DNA from: JASHSH01 sp036490215
GTDB lineage: Bacteria > Pseudomonadota > Alphaproteobacteria > Rhodospirillales > Magnetospirillaceae
Assembly (NCBI GenBank): GCA_036490215.1
Contig: DASXEH010000018.1
Span: forward strand, 1-64,000
Length of the DNA stretch: 64,000 nucleotides
Direction of reading: 5' to 3'
Made by a program: the position numbers and the translations under genes. Positions 28,113 through 36,669 of this stretch are shown one piece after another. A model generated the notes under the pieces. It had not been told where the DNA came from and did no database searches. It worked only from the letters and a program-made list of their open reading frames with translations. The first letter of the stretch is position 1, and the number at the start of each line of letters is the position of its first letter.

Positions 28113-31100
28113 ATGGCGGGGGAGGACGAACTCAAGGCGTGGCTTGATGCGCGTGGGCTCTCGGCCTGCGCGCAAATCCTGGCCGATAACGCCGTCGATC
28201 TCGAAATTCTGCCCGATATCACCGATCAGGATCTCGTTGCACTCGGCCTCGTGCTCGGTCTGCGCCGCAAACTCCTCAAGGCGGCAGCGACATTGCGTGC
28301 GCCTGATCCGGCTGCCGCGGGACCTTCAGCGCCGCGTAAGAAGCAACCGGATACCAAGCCTGCCAGTACCGGCGAGCGGCGCTACGTCACCATCCTGTTC
28401 AGCGATCTCGTGGGCTCGACCAAAATATCGGCGGAGCTGGATGCCGAAGAATGGCGCGATCTGGTCGCCGCCTACCACGCGGTGGTCGCTGCCGCTGTGG
28501 AGCCGCTGGGCGGCAATGTTGCGCAGAAGATGGGCGACGGCGCGATGGTCTATTTCGGCTATCCGCGGGCGCAGGAGAATGATCCCGAGCGCGCGGTGCG
28601 CGCCGGACTCGCCATCTTTGCAGGGCTTACTGATCTCAACCGTCGACTGGTCGCGCAGGGCAAGCCGGCATTGGCGGCGCGGGTCGGCATGCATTCAGGG
28701 CCGGTGGTGGTCGATGGCGGCGAGTTCGCATTCGGCGACGTGCCGAACATCGCCGCGCGCGTGCAAAGCGCCGCCGAGCCGGGGCAGGTGTTGATCAGCG
28801 AGGCGGTGCATCGCCATGTTGCCGGCCTCTTCATCGTCGAGGATCGCGGACGCCACAATCTGAAAGGCGTGCCTGAGCCGGTGACGTTGCTAGTCGTGGT
28901 GCGTGCCAGCGGGGGCAGCCGGCGCAGCGGTGTTGGGCGCGCAGCCACGCCCTTTGTCGGCCGCGAGGAAGAACGGCGCATGTTGCGCAGCCGTTGGAAT
29001 CGGGTTCGTGGTGGCGAAGGCCGGGTGGCGACCATTGTCAGCGATGCCGGGCTCGGCAAGTCGCGGCTGCTCGAAACGTTCCGGGCCGGGCTGGCCGAAT
29101 CGATTCACACTTGGGTCGAATGGCCGAGTGCACAGCTTCTTCAGCAGACGCCCTTCCATCCGATCGCAGAATGGGGCCGCCAGCGCTTTGGCGGTTCCGA
29201 TGTTCCGGTGGCGCGGCGCTTCGCGGATTTGGAAGCAACCGTGACGGCGCTCGGCCTCGTGCCGCAGGAGGTTTTGCCGCTGTTGGCGCCGCTGTTCGAC
29301 CTTGTGCTACCCGACAGCTATGCGCCACCTGCGCTCTCGCCGGAAGAGAGCCGCCGCCGCCAAATGGCGGCGATCGTCGCCTGGGTGGTGGCGGGAGCGC
29401 GGACCCAGCCGCTGGTTCTGGTGCTCGAAGACGCGCAATGGGCCGACCCCTCGACGCTTGAATTGTTCGCTGCGCTGGTCGAAGTGGGCAGCACGGCATC
29501 GCTGTTCATCGTCATCACGGCACGGCCTGAGTTTCACGCGCCTTGGCCGCTCGGCGCCCACCATGAGCAATTTGCGCTCGGGCCGCTCGGCAAGTCGGAA
29601 GCGCTCGCCATGGTTGGGGCGGTGACAGCGGACGTGCCACTGTCCCCCGCTACAACGGAAACGGTGGTCGAGCGCAGCGGCGGCGTGCCACTGTTCATCG
29701 AAGAAGTGGCGCGGCTTCTCGTCGAAAGCGGCGGCGATGCCGGCGCGCACGACATTCCGCCGACGTTGCACGCCTCGCTGTTGGCGCGATTGGACAGGCT
29801 CGGTGCAGCGAAGGAAGTAGCGCAGATCGGATCGGTGGCCGGGCGCGAATTCGATTGGCCGCTGATCCGCGCGATCACCACCGTGCCCGATATGATGCTG
29901 AGCACCGCGCTCGATCAACTCGGCACGGCCGATATGATTCATGTCCAAGGCGAGCCGCCCGAAGCCATTTATCGCTTCAATCACGCGTTGTTCCAAGACG
30001 CCGCCTATGACTCCCTTCTCAAGAGCCGCCGGCGCGAGTTGCATGAGGCGGTGGCGCGCGCGCTGAAGGATGGCGCGGGCAAACTCGAATTGTTGGCCTA
30101 TCATCTGACCGAGGCGGGCGATATGGCATCGGCCATTCCCGCCTGGCAACGTGCAGGCGAAGCCGCGATGGCGCGCGGCGCCTTTATCGAGGCAAGCGCT
30201 CATTTCGATCGGGGCATCGGCTTGTTGCGTTCGCTGCCCGGCGCGGCCGCTCACGCGGCGCAGGAATTCAAGCTGCGCAGCGCACTGGCTCAATGCTATT
30301 GGGCCCACAAGGGTTTCGGCGCGCCCGAGACCCGTGCCGCATTCGAATCGGCGCTGGCCGTCGGCCAAAGTGTCGGCGACACGCGTACCTTGGCGACTGT
30401 CTTGTCGGGTTTGGTCGCTGCGTTGACCCAGCAGGCGCAGTTCGACGAAGCGCGTGTCTTCGCCGACCGACTTTCGACGCTCGCGCAATGGCCGGGCAGC
30501 GGCAATTTTGAGCGCGGCTGGGCGGCGTTGCGCCAAGCGGCGATCAATTTTTACACGGGCCGCCTCGATCAGGCGCGCGAGCAATTGCGCTTCGTTCAGT
30601 CGCTCAGTGAGCAGGGAGCGGCCACGGCCATCGGCGGCGTATCGCTCAGCGGCATGGCATCGATCTATTCGCCCTGGCTGGCGGCTCTGACCGACGATTG
30701 GGACCTGGCACTCGATCACGCACGAGACGTGCTGAAGCGGAGCGGCGAAATCGGCAGCGCCCATGATCGCGCCTTCGCGTTGACCGGTGCGGTGATCGCC
30801 GGTCTTCATTTGCAGGACGCCGCTGACACTGGCGAGCGGCTTCGACAACTTCTCGATCTGACTGAGGAGCATCGTCTACGTGTTCTGCATTCGTCCGCGG
30901 TTGTGTTCGAAGCCTGGGCGATGATGCAGCGGGGCGATGCGCAAGGTGCCGCCGCCCGGTTCGCGACGGGCATTCGCGACTATGAAGCGATCGGTCAGCG
31001 CGTGCTGCTCAACTGGTTCACGGCGCTCCAAGCTGAGGCGATCGCGGCGACCGGCGACTTCGATCAAGCTCTGGCGACGATGGCCCGCGCCGAATCGCTC

Positions 31101-31298
31101 AACGCAATGTCACCGCTTTACGGGCCTGAAGTGCTGCGCATCAGGGCGGTGATCTTGCTGCGCAAGGCGGCCACGATGAACGGGGCAGCGCGCCAGGCCT
31201 TGGAGACTGAAGCAGACTCAGTTCTGGACGCGGCGCTTGCCGAAGCCCGCCGCGTCGGCTTCCGGCTGATCGAAACCCAGGTTCGGCTGGCCGGCTAA
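28113..31298 (+). CDS. SAM-domain adenylate/guanylate cyclase with AAA ATPase and TPR-like regulator
   Basis: A 1061-residue soluble multidomain regulator. Order: SAM domain (residues 1-65, ending LGLVLGLRRKLLKAAATL), class III cyclase domain (about 90-265; VTILFSDLVGSTKISAEL and KMGDGAMVYFGYPRAQ give the two metal Asp and the substrate Lys), AAA_16/STAND-type ATPase (about 285-600; FVGREEERRML, Walker A SDAGLGKSRLLE, Walker B LVLVLEDAQWADPS), then a long TPR-like helical region to the end. This architecture is known from soil bacteria, where cyclase and ATPase are thought to be controlled by ligand binding to the TPR region. The stop shares CTAA with the convergent GH1 gene. Confidence 0.88.
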   Translation: MAGEDELKAWLDARGLSACAQILADNAVDLEILPDITDQDLVALGLVLGLRRKLLKAAATLRAPDPAAAGPSAPRKKQPDTKPASTGERRYVTILFSDLVGSTKISAELDAEEWRDLVAAYHAVVAAAVEPLGGNVAQKMGDGAMVYFGYPRAQENDPERAVRAGLAIFAGLTDLNRRLVAQGKPALAARVGMHSGPVVVDGGEFAFGDVPNIAARVQSAAEPGQVLISEAVHRHVAGLFIVEDRGRHNLKGVPEPVTLLVVVRASGGSRRSGVGRAATPFVGREEERRMLRSRWNRVRGGEGRVATIVSDAGLGKSRLLETFRAGLAESIHTWVEWPSAQLLQQTPFHPIAEWGRQRFGGSDVPVARRFADLEATVTALGLVPQEVLPLLAPLFDLVLPDSYAPPALSPEESRRRQMAAIVAWVVAGARTQPLVLVLEDAQWADPSTLELFAALVEVGSTASLFIVITARPEFHAPWPLGAHHEQFALGPLGKSEALAMVGAVTADVPLSPATTETVVERSGGVPLFIEEVARLLVESGGDAGAHDIPPTLHASLLARLDRLGAAKEVAQIGSVAGREFDWPLIRAITTVPDMMLSTALDQLGTADMIHVQGEPPEAIYRFNHALFQDAAYDSLLKSRRRELHEAVARALKDGAGKLELLAYHLTEAGDMASAIPAWQRAGEAAMARGAFIEASAHFDRGIGLLRSLPGAAAHAAQEFKLRSALAQCYWAHKGFGAPETRAAFESALAVGQSVGDTRTLATVLSGLVAALTQQAQFDEARVFADRLSTLAQWPGSGNFERGWAALRQAAINFYTGRLDQAREQLRFVQSLSEQGAATAIGGVSLSGMASIYSPWLAALTDDWDLALDHARDVLKRSGEIGSAHDRAFALTGAVIAGLHLQDAADTGERLRQLLDLTEEHRLRVLHSSAVVFEAWAMMQRGDAQGAAARFATGIRDYEAIGQRVLLNWFTALQAEAIAATGDFDQALATMARAESLNAMSPLYGPEVLRIRAVILLRKAATMNGAARQALETEADSVLDAALAEARRVGFRLIETQVRLAG

Positions 31299-32716
31299 CC
31301 GCGGCGAATCTGTTGCGCCAGCCAATCGAATGACGCCTTCGGCGAACGCCGCTGCGTTTTGTAATCGACATGCAGCAGACCGAAGCGGCGCTTGAATCCT
31401 TCGGCCCATTCGAAATTGTCCATCAGCGACCAGACGAAATAGCCGCGCAGATCGACACCGTCGCGCACGGCGCGTGCTGCCGCATCGATATGGGACTTCA
31501 GGAACGCGATCCGGTCCTGGTCGTCGATGCGCCCGTCGGCGCTGGGCTTGTCATCGAAGGCCGCGCCGTTCTCGGTGACGTAGAGCACCGGATTGCCGTA
31601 GCCGGTCTTGAAGTTCATGAGTTCCTCGTAAAGCCCATCCGGCTCGATCGGCCAGCCCATCGCGGTGAACTGCGAAACGCTGGTGATCGGCCCGAACCCA
31701 GCACCCAAGAGCGCGCTGTTGGGATCGTCGCGCACATGCAGCCGGCTGTAGTAGTTGATCCCGAGAAAGTCGATCGGCTGATGGATCGTTTTCAGGTCGC
31801 CATCGCGGATGACCGGCGCGAAATCCTTGGCCAACACATCGGGCACGGCACCTTTCATCAGCGGGTCGAGACAGGCGCGATTCCACACTGCATCGAAACG
31901 GGTGGCGGCGTTGCGGTCGGCTTCGCTCTCGGTGCAGGGGTGGACCGGTTGCAGCGACATCACGGTGCCGAGTTTGAGGCCGGCGCGCTCGGCGCGCAGC
32001 GCCTGAATCCCAAGACCGGCAGCGAGGCCCTGGTGGTGGACGACCGGTGCGAAGTGCTGCCAACCGGTCAGGCCCGGGGCGTGGCCGTCGACCGTATGGC
32101 CGAAGATCGCGTGGATATTCGGCTCGTTGAACATCGCCCAATGGCGCACCCGATCGCCCAGCTTCCGGCCGGCGGCACGGGCGTAGTCGGCGAAGTAGTG
32201 GGCCGTACCGCGCTCGAGCCAGCCGCCGTGATCCTGCAGCGCTTGAGGCAAATCCCAATGATAGAGGCAGATCCAGGGTTCAATCTTCTTGGCCAGCAGC
32301 GTGTCGATCAGTCGGTCGTAGAATTCCAGACCTTTGGGATTGAGCGGCCCGCCGCCATCGGGGAAAAGGCGCGGCCAGGCGATCGAGAAGCGATAGGCCC
32401 CGAAACCGCCCTTGGCGATCCAGTCCACGTCTTCGCGGAAGCGGTGATAGTGGTCGCAGGCAACGTCGCCAGTCGAACCGTCGGCGATCTTGCCCGGTGT
32501 ATGAGCATAGCTATCCCAAATGCTTAGCCCCCGCCCATCCTCCATGAAGGCCCCTTCGATCTGGTAGGCCGATGTCGACGCGCCCCAGGTAAAACCGGGT
32601 GGGAAGGGCGGTTTCCCGGTCTCGGCCGCGAAGAGGGGGCTGATCCGGCTGGCCAGGGCTGCGCCCAACGATCCGGCAAGGAAACGGCGGCGGGGAAGCG
32701 GCCTAGCAAGGAGCAT
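31295..32716 (-). CDS. Glycoside hydrolase family 1 beta-glucosidase, exported
   Basis: A retaining beta-glycosidase. The GH1 start motif PPGFTWGASTSAYQIEGAF is present, with the acid/base Glu in WAMFNEPNIHAIFG and the nucleophile Glu in VLYVTENGAAFDD; the C-terminus ends FEWAEGFKRRFGLLHVDY, also typical. Before the domain there is a twin-arginine signal (RRRFLAGSLGAALASR), so the enzyme should be exported folded to the periplasm, which is unusual among bacterial GH1 enzymes. The start is uncertain among ATGs at 32716 and 32725; the frame is open to 32794. Confidence 0.9.
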   Translation of the reverse strand: MLLARPLPRRRFLAGSLGAALASRISPLFAAETGKPPFPPGFTWGASTSAYQIEGAFMEDGRGLSIWDSYAHTPGKIADGSTGDVACDHYHRFREDVDWIAKGGFGAYRFSIAWPRLFPDGGGPLNPKGLEFYDRLIDTLLAKKIEPWICLYHWDLPQALQDHGGWLERGTAHYFADYARAAGRKLGDRVRHWAMFNEPNIHAIFGHTVDGHAPGLTGWQHFAPVVHHQGLAAGLGIQALRAERAGLKLGTVMSLQPVHPCTESEADRNAATRFDAVWNRACLDPLMKGAVPDVLAKDFAPVIRDGDLKTIHQPIDFLGINYYSRLHVRDDPNSALLGAGFGPITSVSQFTAMGWPIEPDGLYEELMNFKTGYGNPVLYVTENGAAFDDKPSADGRIDDQDRIAFLKSHIDAAARAVRDGVDLRGYFVWSLMDNFEWAEGFKRRFGLLHVDYKTQRRSPKASFDWLAQQIRRG

Positions 32717-32914
32717 GGGGACCATTGTCGGGAAAAAGATGGCGCGTCGAGGGCGGCAGGGCACCTCCTGCCACATCGTAGTTCTAGACTTCATCGAAAA
32801 CTTCTGAAAGTCAGGGATTTAGGGGTGGAGATTCGTTTGGTCCGCCTTGGATATGGTTGCTCCTGAACGCCCGTATCCGTACAATGCGCAAGGGGATACA
32901 AGCTGGCTTTCGAA

Positions 32915-35446
32915 ATGTCGTTTGAGTTCACGGACCAAGTCGGGCAGGGGGGCGCGACGCCGGCTGCTCCAGCAGAACCTGCAACCGTTTCCAATTTTGC
33001 GCTCGGCGAACAAGGCGACGCGATCGGTTCGAGCGCCGAGACCATTGCGGCTGTCCCGGAAGCAGCCGCACCGAAACTCGAATTCGCCGCCGATATCGCC
33101 GCGCAAGGGCCGATGGGCGGTAGTATTCCCGATGTGGCCGAGACTCCTGCACCGTCCCTGAGCTTTGCGTCGTCGATCGAATCGGCGCCTCTGGTCGAAA
33201 CCAAAGTGGAGCCGCCGTCCGCGCCGCCTCCGGTCGTCGAGAGCGTGGCGCCCGCACCGACTATTGCGAAGGCCGAGCCTGTTCCGACGTCGCCGTCAGG
33301 TGGCGCGCGGCCTGGTATTTTTGCCGCGGCCGGTGTGGCTACGGCGGCGCCGGCGCCGACCAAACCGACTGCAACTGTGGCGCCGACCGGCGTGCAATCG
33401 CTGATGGCGAAACCGGCCGCGCCTTCGGCCGCTCCGGCGTCATCTGCACCATCCAATCGTCCGGCGATTTTTGCTGCGGCCGGAATGCCCGAGCCAGCGG
33501 CGCCTACCAGAGCGGCTTCGACGCCCGTGGTGACCGCCGAGAAACCTGAGCCGGCACCCATTCCGGCGGCGCCCGCTCAATCTCTCGCGCTTGCACCCGC
33601 CCATGCCGATGCCGCGCACCCGGCAGAGCCGCCCGCCGCGCCGGCAGGTGGTGGCGCGCCGCCGTCGAGTGGGCACGGCGGCGGTTCCGGTGGTGGCACG
33701 CCGCCCTCTGGCGGAGCACCCGGTGGCGGCGGTGGGCAGCCCCAAGCCGCTGGTGCAACGCCCCCTGGTGGCGCGCGTATCGGCGACAAACTGGTCGAGA
33801 TGGGGCTGATCTCGAAGGATCAGCTGCAGGTCGCCCTTTACGAACGCAAGCGCACCAACAAGCTGATTGGTACACTGCTCGTCGAACTCGGGTTCATCAC
33901 CGAATCGGCGCTGTCGGCGGTGTTGGCTTCCGCCTCTGGTTTCGAACGGTTCGATGCGGCCGCGACGGTGGTCGAACCCGAACTGCTCAAGCGTTTCCCC
34001 AAGGAAGTTGCGCAGCGCTATCGCGTCTTCCCGGTGTCGATGGAAGGCACCACGCTGCGCTTGGCGATGGCCGACATCTATGACGTGTTGGCGCTCGACC
34101 AAGCCCATCGCTTCGTGCCGCAAGGCACCGAAATCATCCCACTGGTCAGCTCCGAAGCCGAAGTGCTTCAGGCGATCGACCAGTATTACGGGTACGAATT
34201 CTCGATCGACGGCATTCTGCGCGAACTCGAGACCGGCAAGCATGACACCTCGACCCAGGCGCTGTCTGGCGACGGTTACCTCCATCCTCTCGTGCGCCTC
34301 GTTAACGCGATCCTGCTCGATGCCGTGCGCAACGGCGCATCGGACATCCATTTCGAGCCAGAAGGCACCTTCTTGCGCCTGCGTTACCGCATCGACGGTG
34401 TGATGCAGCAGGTGCGCACCCTGCAAAAAGACTTGTGGGCCGCGGTGTCTCACCGCCTCAAGATCGTGTCGGGCATGAACATCGCCGACAAATTGAACCC
34501 GCAGGACGGCCGCTTCGGTTTCACTTACGGCAGCCACCGCATCGACTTCCGCGTCGCCTGCTTGCCGACCGTCAACGGCGAAAACATCGTCATCCGTATT
34601 CTCGACAAGTCGCGCGCGTTGATGAGCCTCGACTCGCTCGGTTTCAGCGACCACAACATGAAGTTGCTTGACCGTCTGCTGTTGCGCCCTGAAGGCATAA
34701 TGGTCGTTACCGGTCCGACTGGGTCGGGCAAAACCACGACGCTTTACGCCGTGCTGAACAAGGTCAGTTCGCTCGAGCGCAATATCATGACGCTCGAAGA
34801 TCCGGTCGAATACGAGCTGCCGTTGATCCGCCAATCGCAGGTGCGCGAAGGCACCGGCATGAATTTCTCCGATGGTGTCCGCGCACTTCTGCGTCAGGAC
34901 CCTGACATCATCTTCATCGGCGAAATCCGCGATCAGGCCACGGCGACGATGGCGCTGCGCGCCGCGATGACCGGCCACCAGGTCTATTCGACGCTGCATA
35001 CCAATGATGCCGCTTCGGCTGTGCCGCGCTTGCACGATCTGGGTCTCGAACACGGCCTGCTCGCGGGCAATATCATCGGTATCCTGGCGCAGCGCTTGGT
35101 GCGTCGCTGCTGCAAAGCCTGCACGACGCGACGACCGGCCACCGCAGACGAATGCCGCATCTTCGGTGTCGACCCGGCCAACCCGCCGATGGTCGCGCAG
35201 ACGGTGGGTTGCGATGAATGCCGCTTCACCGGCTATCGCGGCCGCGTTGCCGTGCACGAGTTGTTGCCGGTCAACGCCGAAATTGACGAAATGATCCTCT
35301 CGGGCGCTTCGCTGGCGCAGGTGCGCACCGAAGCCCGCAAGCATGGTTTTGTGCCGCTGGCCGAAGACGGTATCGGCAAAGTGCTGCAAGGACTGACGAC
35401 GCTGGACAGTCTGATGCGCACCGTCGACGTAACGTCGCGGCTATAA
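32915..35446 (+). CDS. PilB/GspE-type assembly ATPase with MshEN domain and long low-complexity N-terminus
   Basis: The assembly motor of a type IV pilus or type II secretion-like system. Residues 1-285 are Ala/Pro/Gly-rich with two copies of a (P)xIFAAAG motif (RPGIFAAAGVA, RPAIFAAAGMP). An MshEN (T2SSE_N) domain follows (RIGDKLVEMGLISKDQLQ and IGTLLVELGFITESAL), matching the c-di-GMP-binding pattern. The ATPase core has Walker A GPTGSGKTTTLYAVL near residue 601, Asp box EDPVEYELP, Walker B DPDIIFIGEIRD and His box TGHQVYSTLHTNDAAS. The zinc tetracysteine is split between RRCCKACTT and GCDECRFTGY. Translation of pilC begins 9 nt later. Confidence 0.92.
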   Translation: MSFEFTDQVGQGGATPAAPAEPATVSNFALGEQGDAIGSSAETIAAVPEAAAPKLEFAADIAAQGPMGGSIPDVAETPAPSLSFASSIESAPLVETKVEPPSAPPPVVESVAPAPTIAKAEPVPTSPSGGARPGIFAAAGVATAAPAPTKPTATVAPTGVQSLMAKPAAPSAAPASSAPSNRPAIFAAAGMPEPAAPTRAASTPVVTAEKPEPAPIPAAPAQSLALAPAHADAAHPAEPPAAPAGGGAPPSSGHGGGSGGGTPPSGGAPGGGGGQPQAAGATPPGGARIGDKLVEMGLISKDQLQVALYERKRTNKLIGTLLVELGFITESALSAVLASASGFERFDAAATVVEPELLKRFPKEVAQRYRVFPVSMEGTTLRLAMADIYDVLALDQAHRFVPQGTEIIPLVSSEAEVLQAIDQYYGYEFSIDGILRELETGKHDTSTQALSGDGYLHPLVRLVNAILLDAVRNGASDIHFEPEGTFLRLRYRIDGVMQQVRTLQKDLWAAVSHRLKIVSGMNIADKLNPQDGRFGFTYGSHRIDFRVACLPTVNGENIVIRILDKSRALMSLDSLGFSDHNMKLLDRLLLRPEGIMVVTGPTGSGKTTTLYAVLNKVSSLERNIMTLEDPVEYELPLIRQSQVREGTGMNFSDGVRALLRQDPDIIFIGEIRDQATATMALRAAMTGHQVYSTLHTNDAASAVPRLHDLGLEHGLLAGNIIGILAQRLVRRCCKACTTRRPATADECRIFGVDPANPPMVAQTVGCDECRFTGYRGRVAVHELLPVNAEIDEMILSGASLAQVRTEARKHGFVPLAEDGIGKVLQGLTTLDSLMRTVDVTSRL

Positions 35447-35455
35447 GGACAGGTA

Positions 35456-36664
35456 ATGGCCAGCTATAGCTACTCAGGCATTAACGAGCGCGGCAAGCGG
35501 ATATCGGGCCAGCTCAACGCCAATAACGAAGTGGATCTGTATCAGCGCCTCAAGGCGCTGAACGTCGAACTGGTCTCGGCGAAGCTGGACACGGGCCGCC
35601 GCCGCCTGACGCTATTCTCGCCCAAGATCAAGAATCGAGATCTCGTTCAGATTTGTCTGCATGTGCAACAGCTTCAGGCGGCCGGCGTCGGGTTGTTGGA
35701 GAGTCTTGCGGACGTGCGCGACTCTACCGATCAACGCCGCCTACGCGACCTGATCTCGGAAATTCACGCAGATGTGAGCGAAGGCGCGTCGCTGTCGGAG
35801 GCGTTCGGCCGCCACCCACGCGTGTTTGGCACGGTGTTCGAATCGTTGATCGCGGCCGGCGAGGCCAGCGGCAATCTGGTTGAAGCTTTCGCTCAGCTCA
35901 TCAAACATCTGAAATGGATCGACCAGATCAACACCAAGGTCAAGAAGGCGATTCGCTATCCGAGCTTCATGATCGTCGTGATGGTCGGCCTATTCATGTT
36001 CATGATGACCTCTGTCGTGCCGCAGGTGACCAGCTTCCTTGCGTCCAACGGTCAGAAATTGCCGTTCATCACTGTAGCGCTCATTGCGACTTCGGAATTC
36101 GTACAGCGCTTCTGGTGGGTGATCATCGCTCTGCCGATCGGTTCGGTCGTTCTTTTGAACATCTTGTCTCGTTCGTCGCAAGACGTCGCCTATCGGGTCG
36201 ACTACCTTAAGTTACGTCTGCCGATGTTCGGGCCGGTGCTACGTAAGATTTCGCTGTCGCGCTTTGCCCATTTCTTCGCAACCATGTTCCAGAGTGGCGT
36301 GCCGATCCTGACTTGCCTGGAGACCGCCCAGAAAGTCGTCGGCAATTTGGTTTTGTCGTCGTCGCTGGGCAACGTGCGTACTACGGTCCAAGAAGGCAAT
36401 TCTCTGTCATCGGGTTTGAAGGATACCGGCGAGTTCCCCACCCTTGTCATCCGCATGGTGAAGATTGGGGAAGATAGCGGCAGTCTCGGCGAGACACTCG
36501 AAAATGTGACGGAATTCTACGATGGCGATGTCAACGAGACAGTCGATGCCATGGTCAGCTCGATCGAACCCGTCCTGACGCTGTTTGCCGGCGTGATGAT
36601 GGCTTGGATCGTGGCGGCGGTTCTCGGTCCGATTTACTCCAGCATGGGCAAGATGAGCGGCTGA
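35456..36664 (+). CDS. PilC/GspF-type inner-membrane platform protein
   Basis: A 402-residue polytopic platform protein that pairs with the PilB ATPase. It has the two homologous GspF domains: the first around LVQICLHVQQLQAAGVGLLESL, the second around RFAHFFATMFQSGVPILTCLE. Three helices are visible (IVVMVGLFMFMMTSVVP, FWWVIIALPIGSVVLLNIL and LTLFAGVMMAWIVAAVLGPIY). AGGACAGGTA precedes the ATG. Gene order ATPase-platform-assembly proteins is as in MSHA and T2SS loci. Confidence 0.92.
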   Translation: MASYSYSGINERGKRISGQLNANNEVDLYQRLKALNVELVSAKLDTGRRRLTLFSPKIKNRDLVQICLHVQQLQAAGVGLLESLADVRDSTDQRRLRDLISEIHADVSEGASLSEAFGRHPRVFGTVFESLIAAGEASGNLVEAFAQLIKHLKWIDQINTKVKKAIRYPSFMIVVMVGLFMFMMTSVVPQVTSFLASNGQKLPFITVALIATSEFVQRFWWVIIALPIGSVVLLNILSRSSQDVAYRVDYLKLRLPMFGPVLRKISLSRFAHFFATMFQSGVPILTCLETAQKVVGNLVLSSSLGNVRTTVQEGNSLSSGLKDTGEFPTLVIRMVKIGEDSGSLGETLENVTEFYDGDVNETVDAMVSSIEPVLTLFAGVMMAWIVAAVLGPIYSSMGKMSG

Positions 36665-36669
36665 GAGCG

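Noticed and set aside
29307..30872. A 521-codon minus-strand frame opposite the SAM-cyclase gene
   Set aside because: Shadow frame; composition rich in Arg and Gln and no motif.
33440..35389. A 649-codon open frame on the minus strand opposite the pilus ATPase
   Set aside because: Antisense shadow of a high-GC gene; His/Arg/Gln-rich with no domain, while the plus frame has all ATPase motifs.
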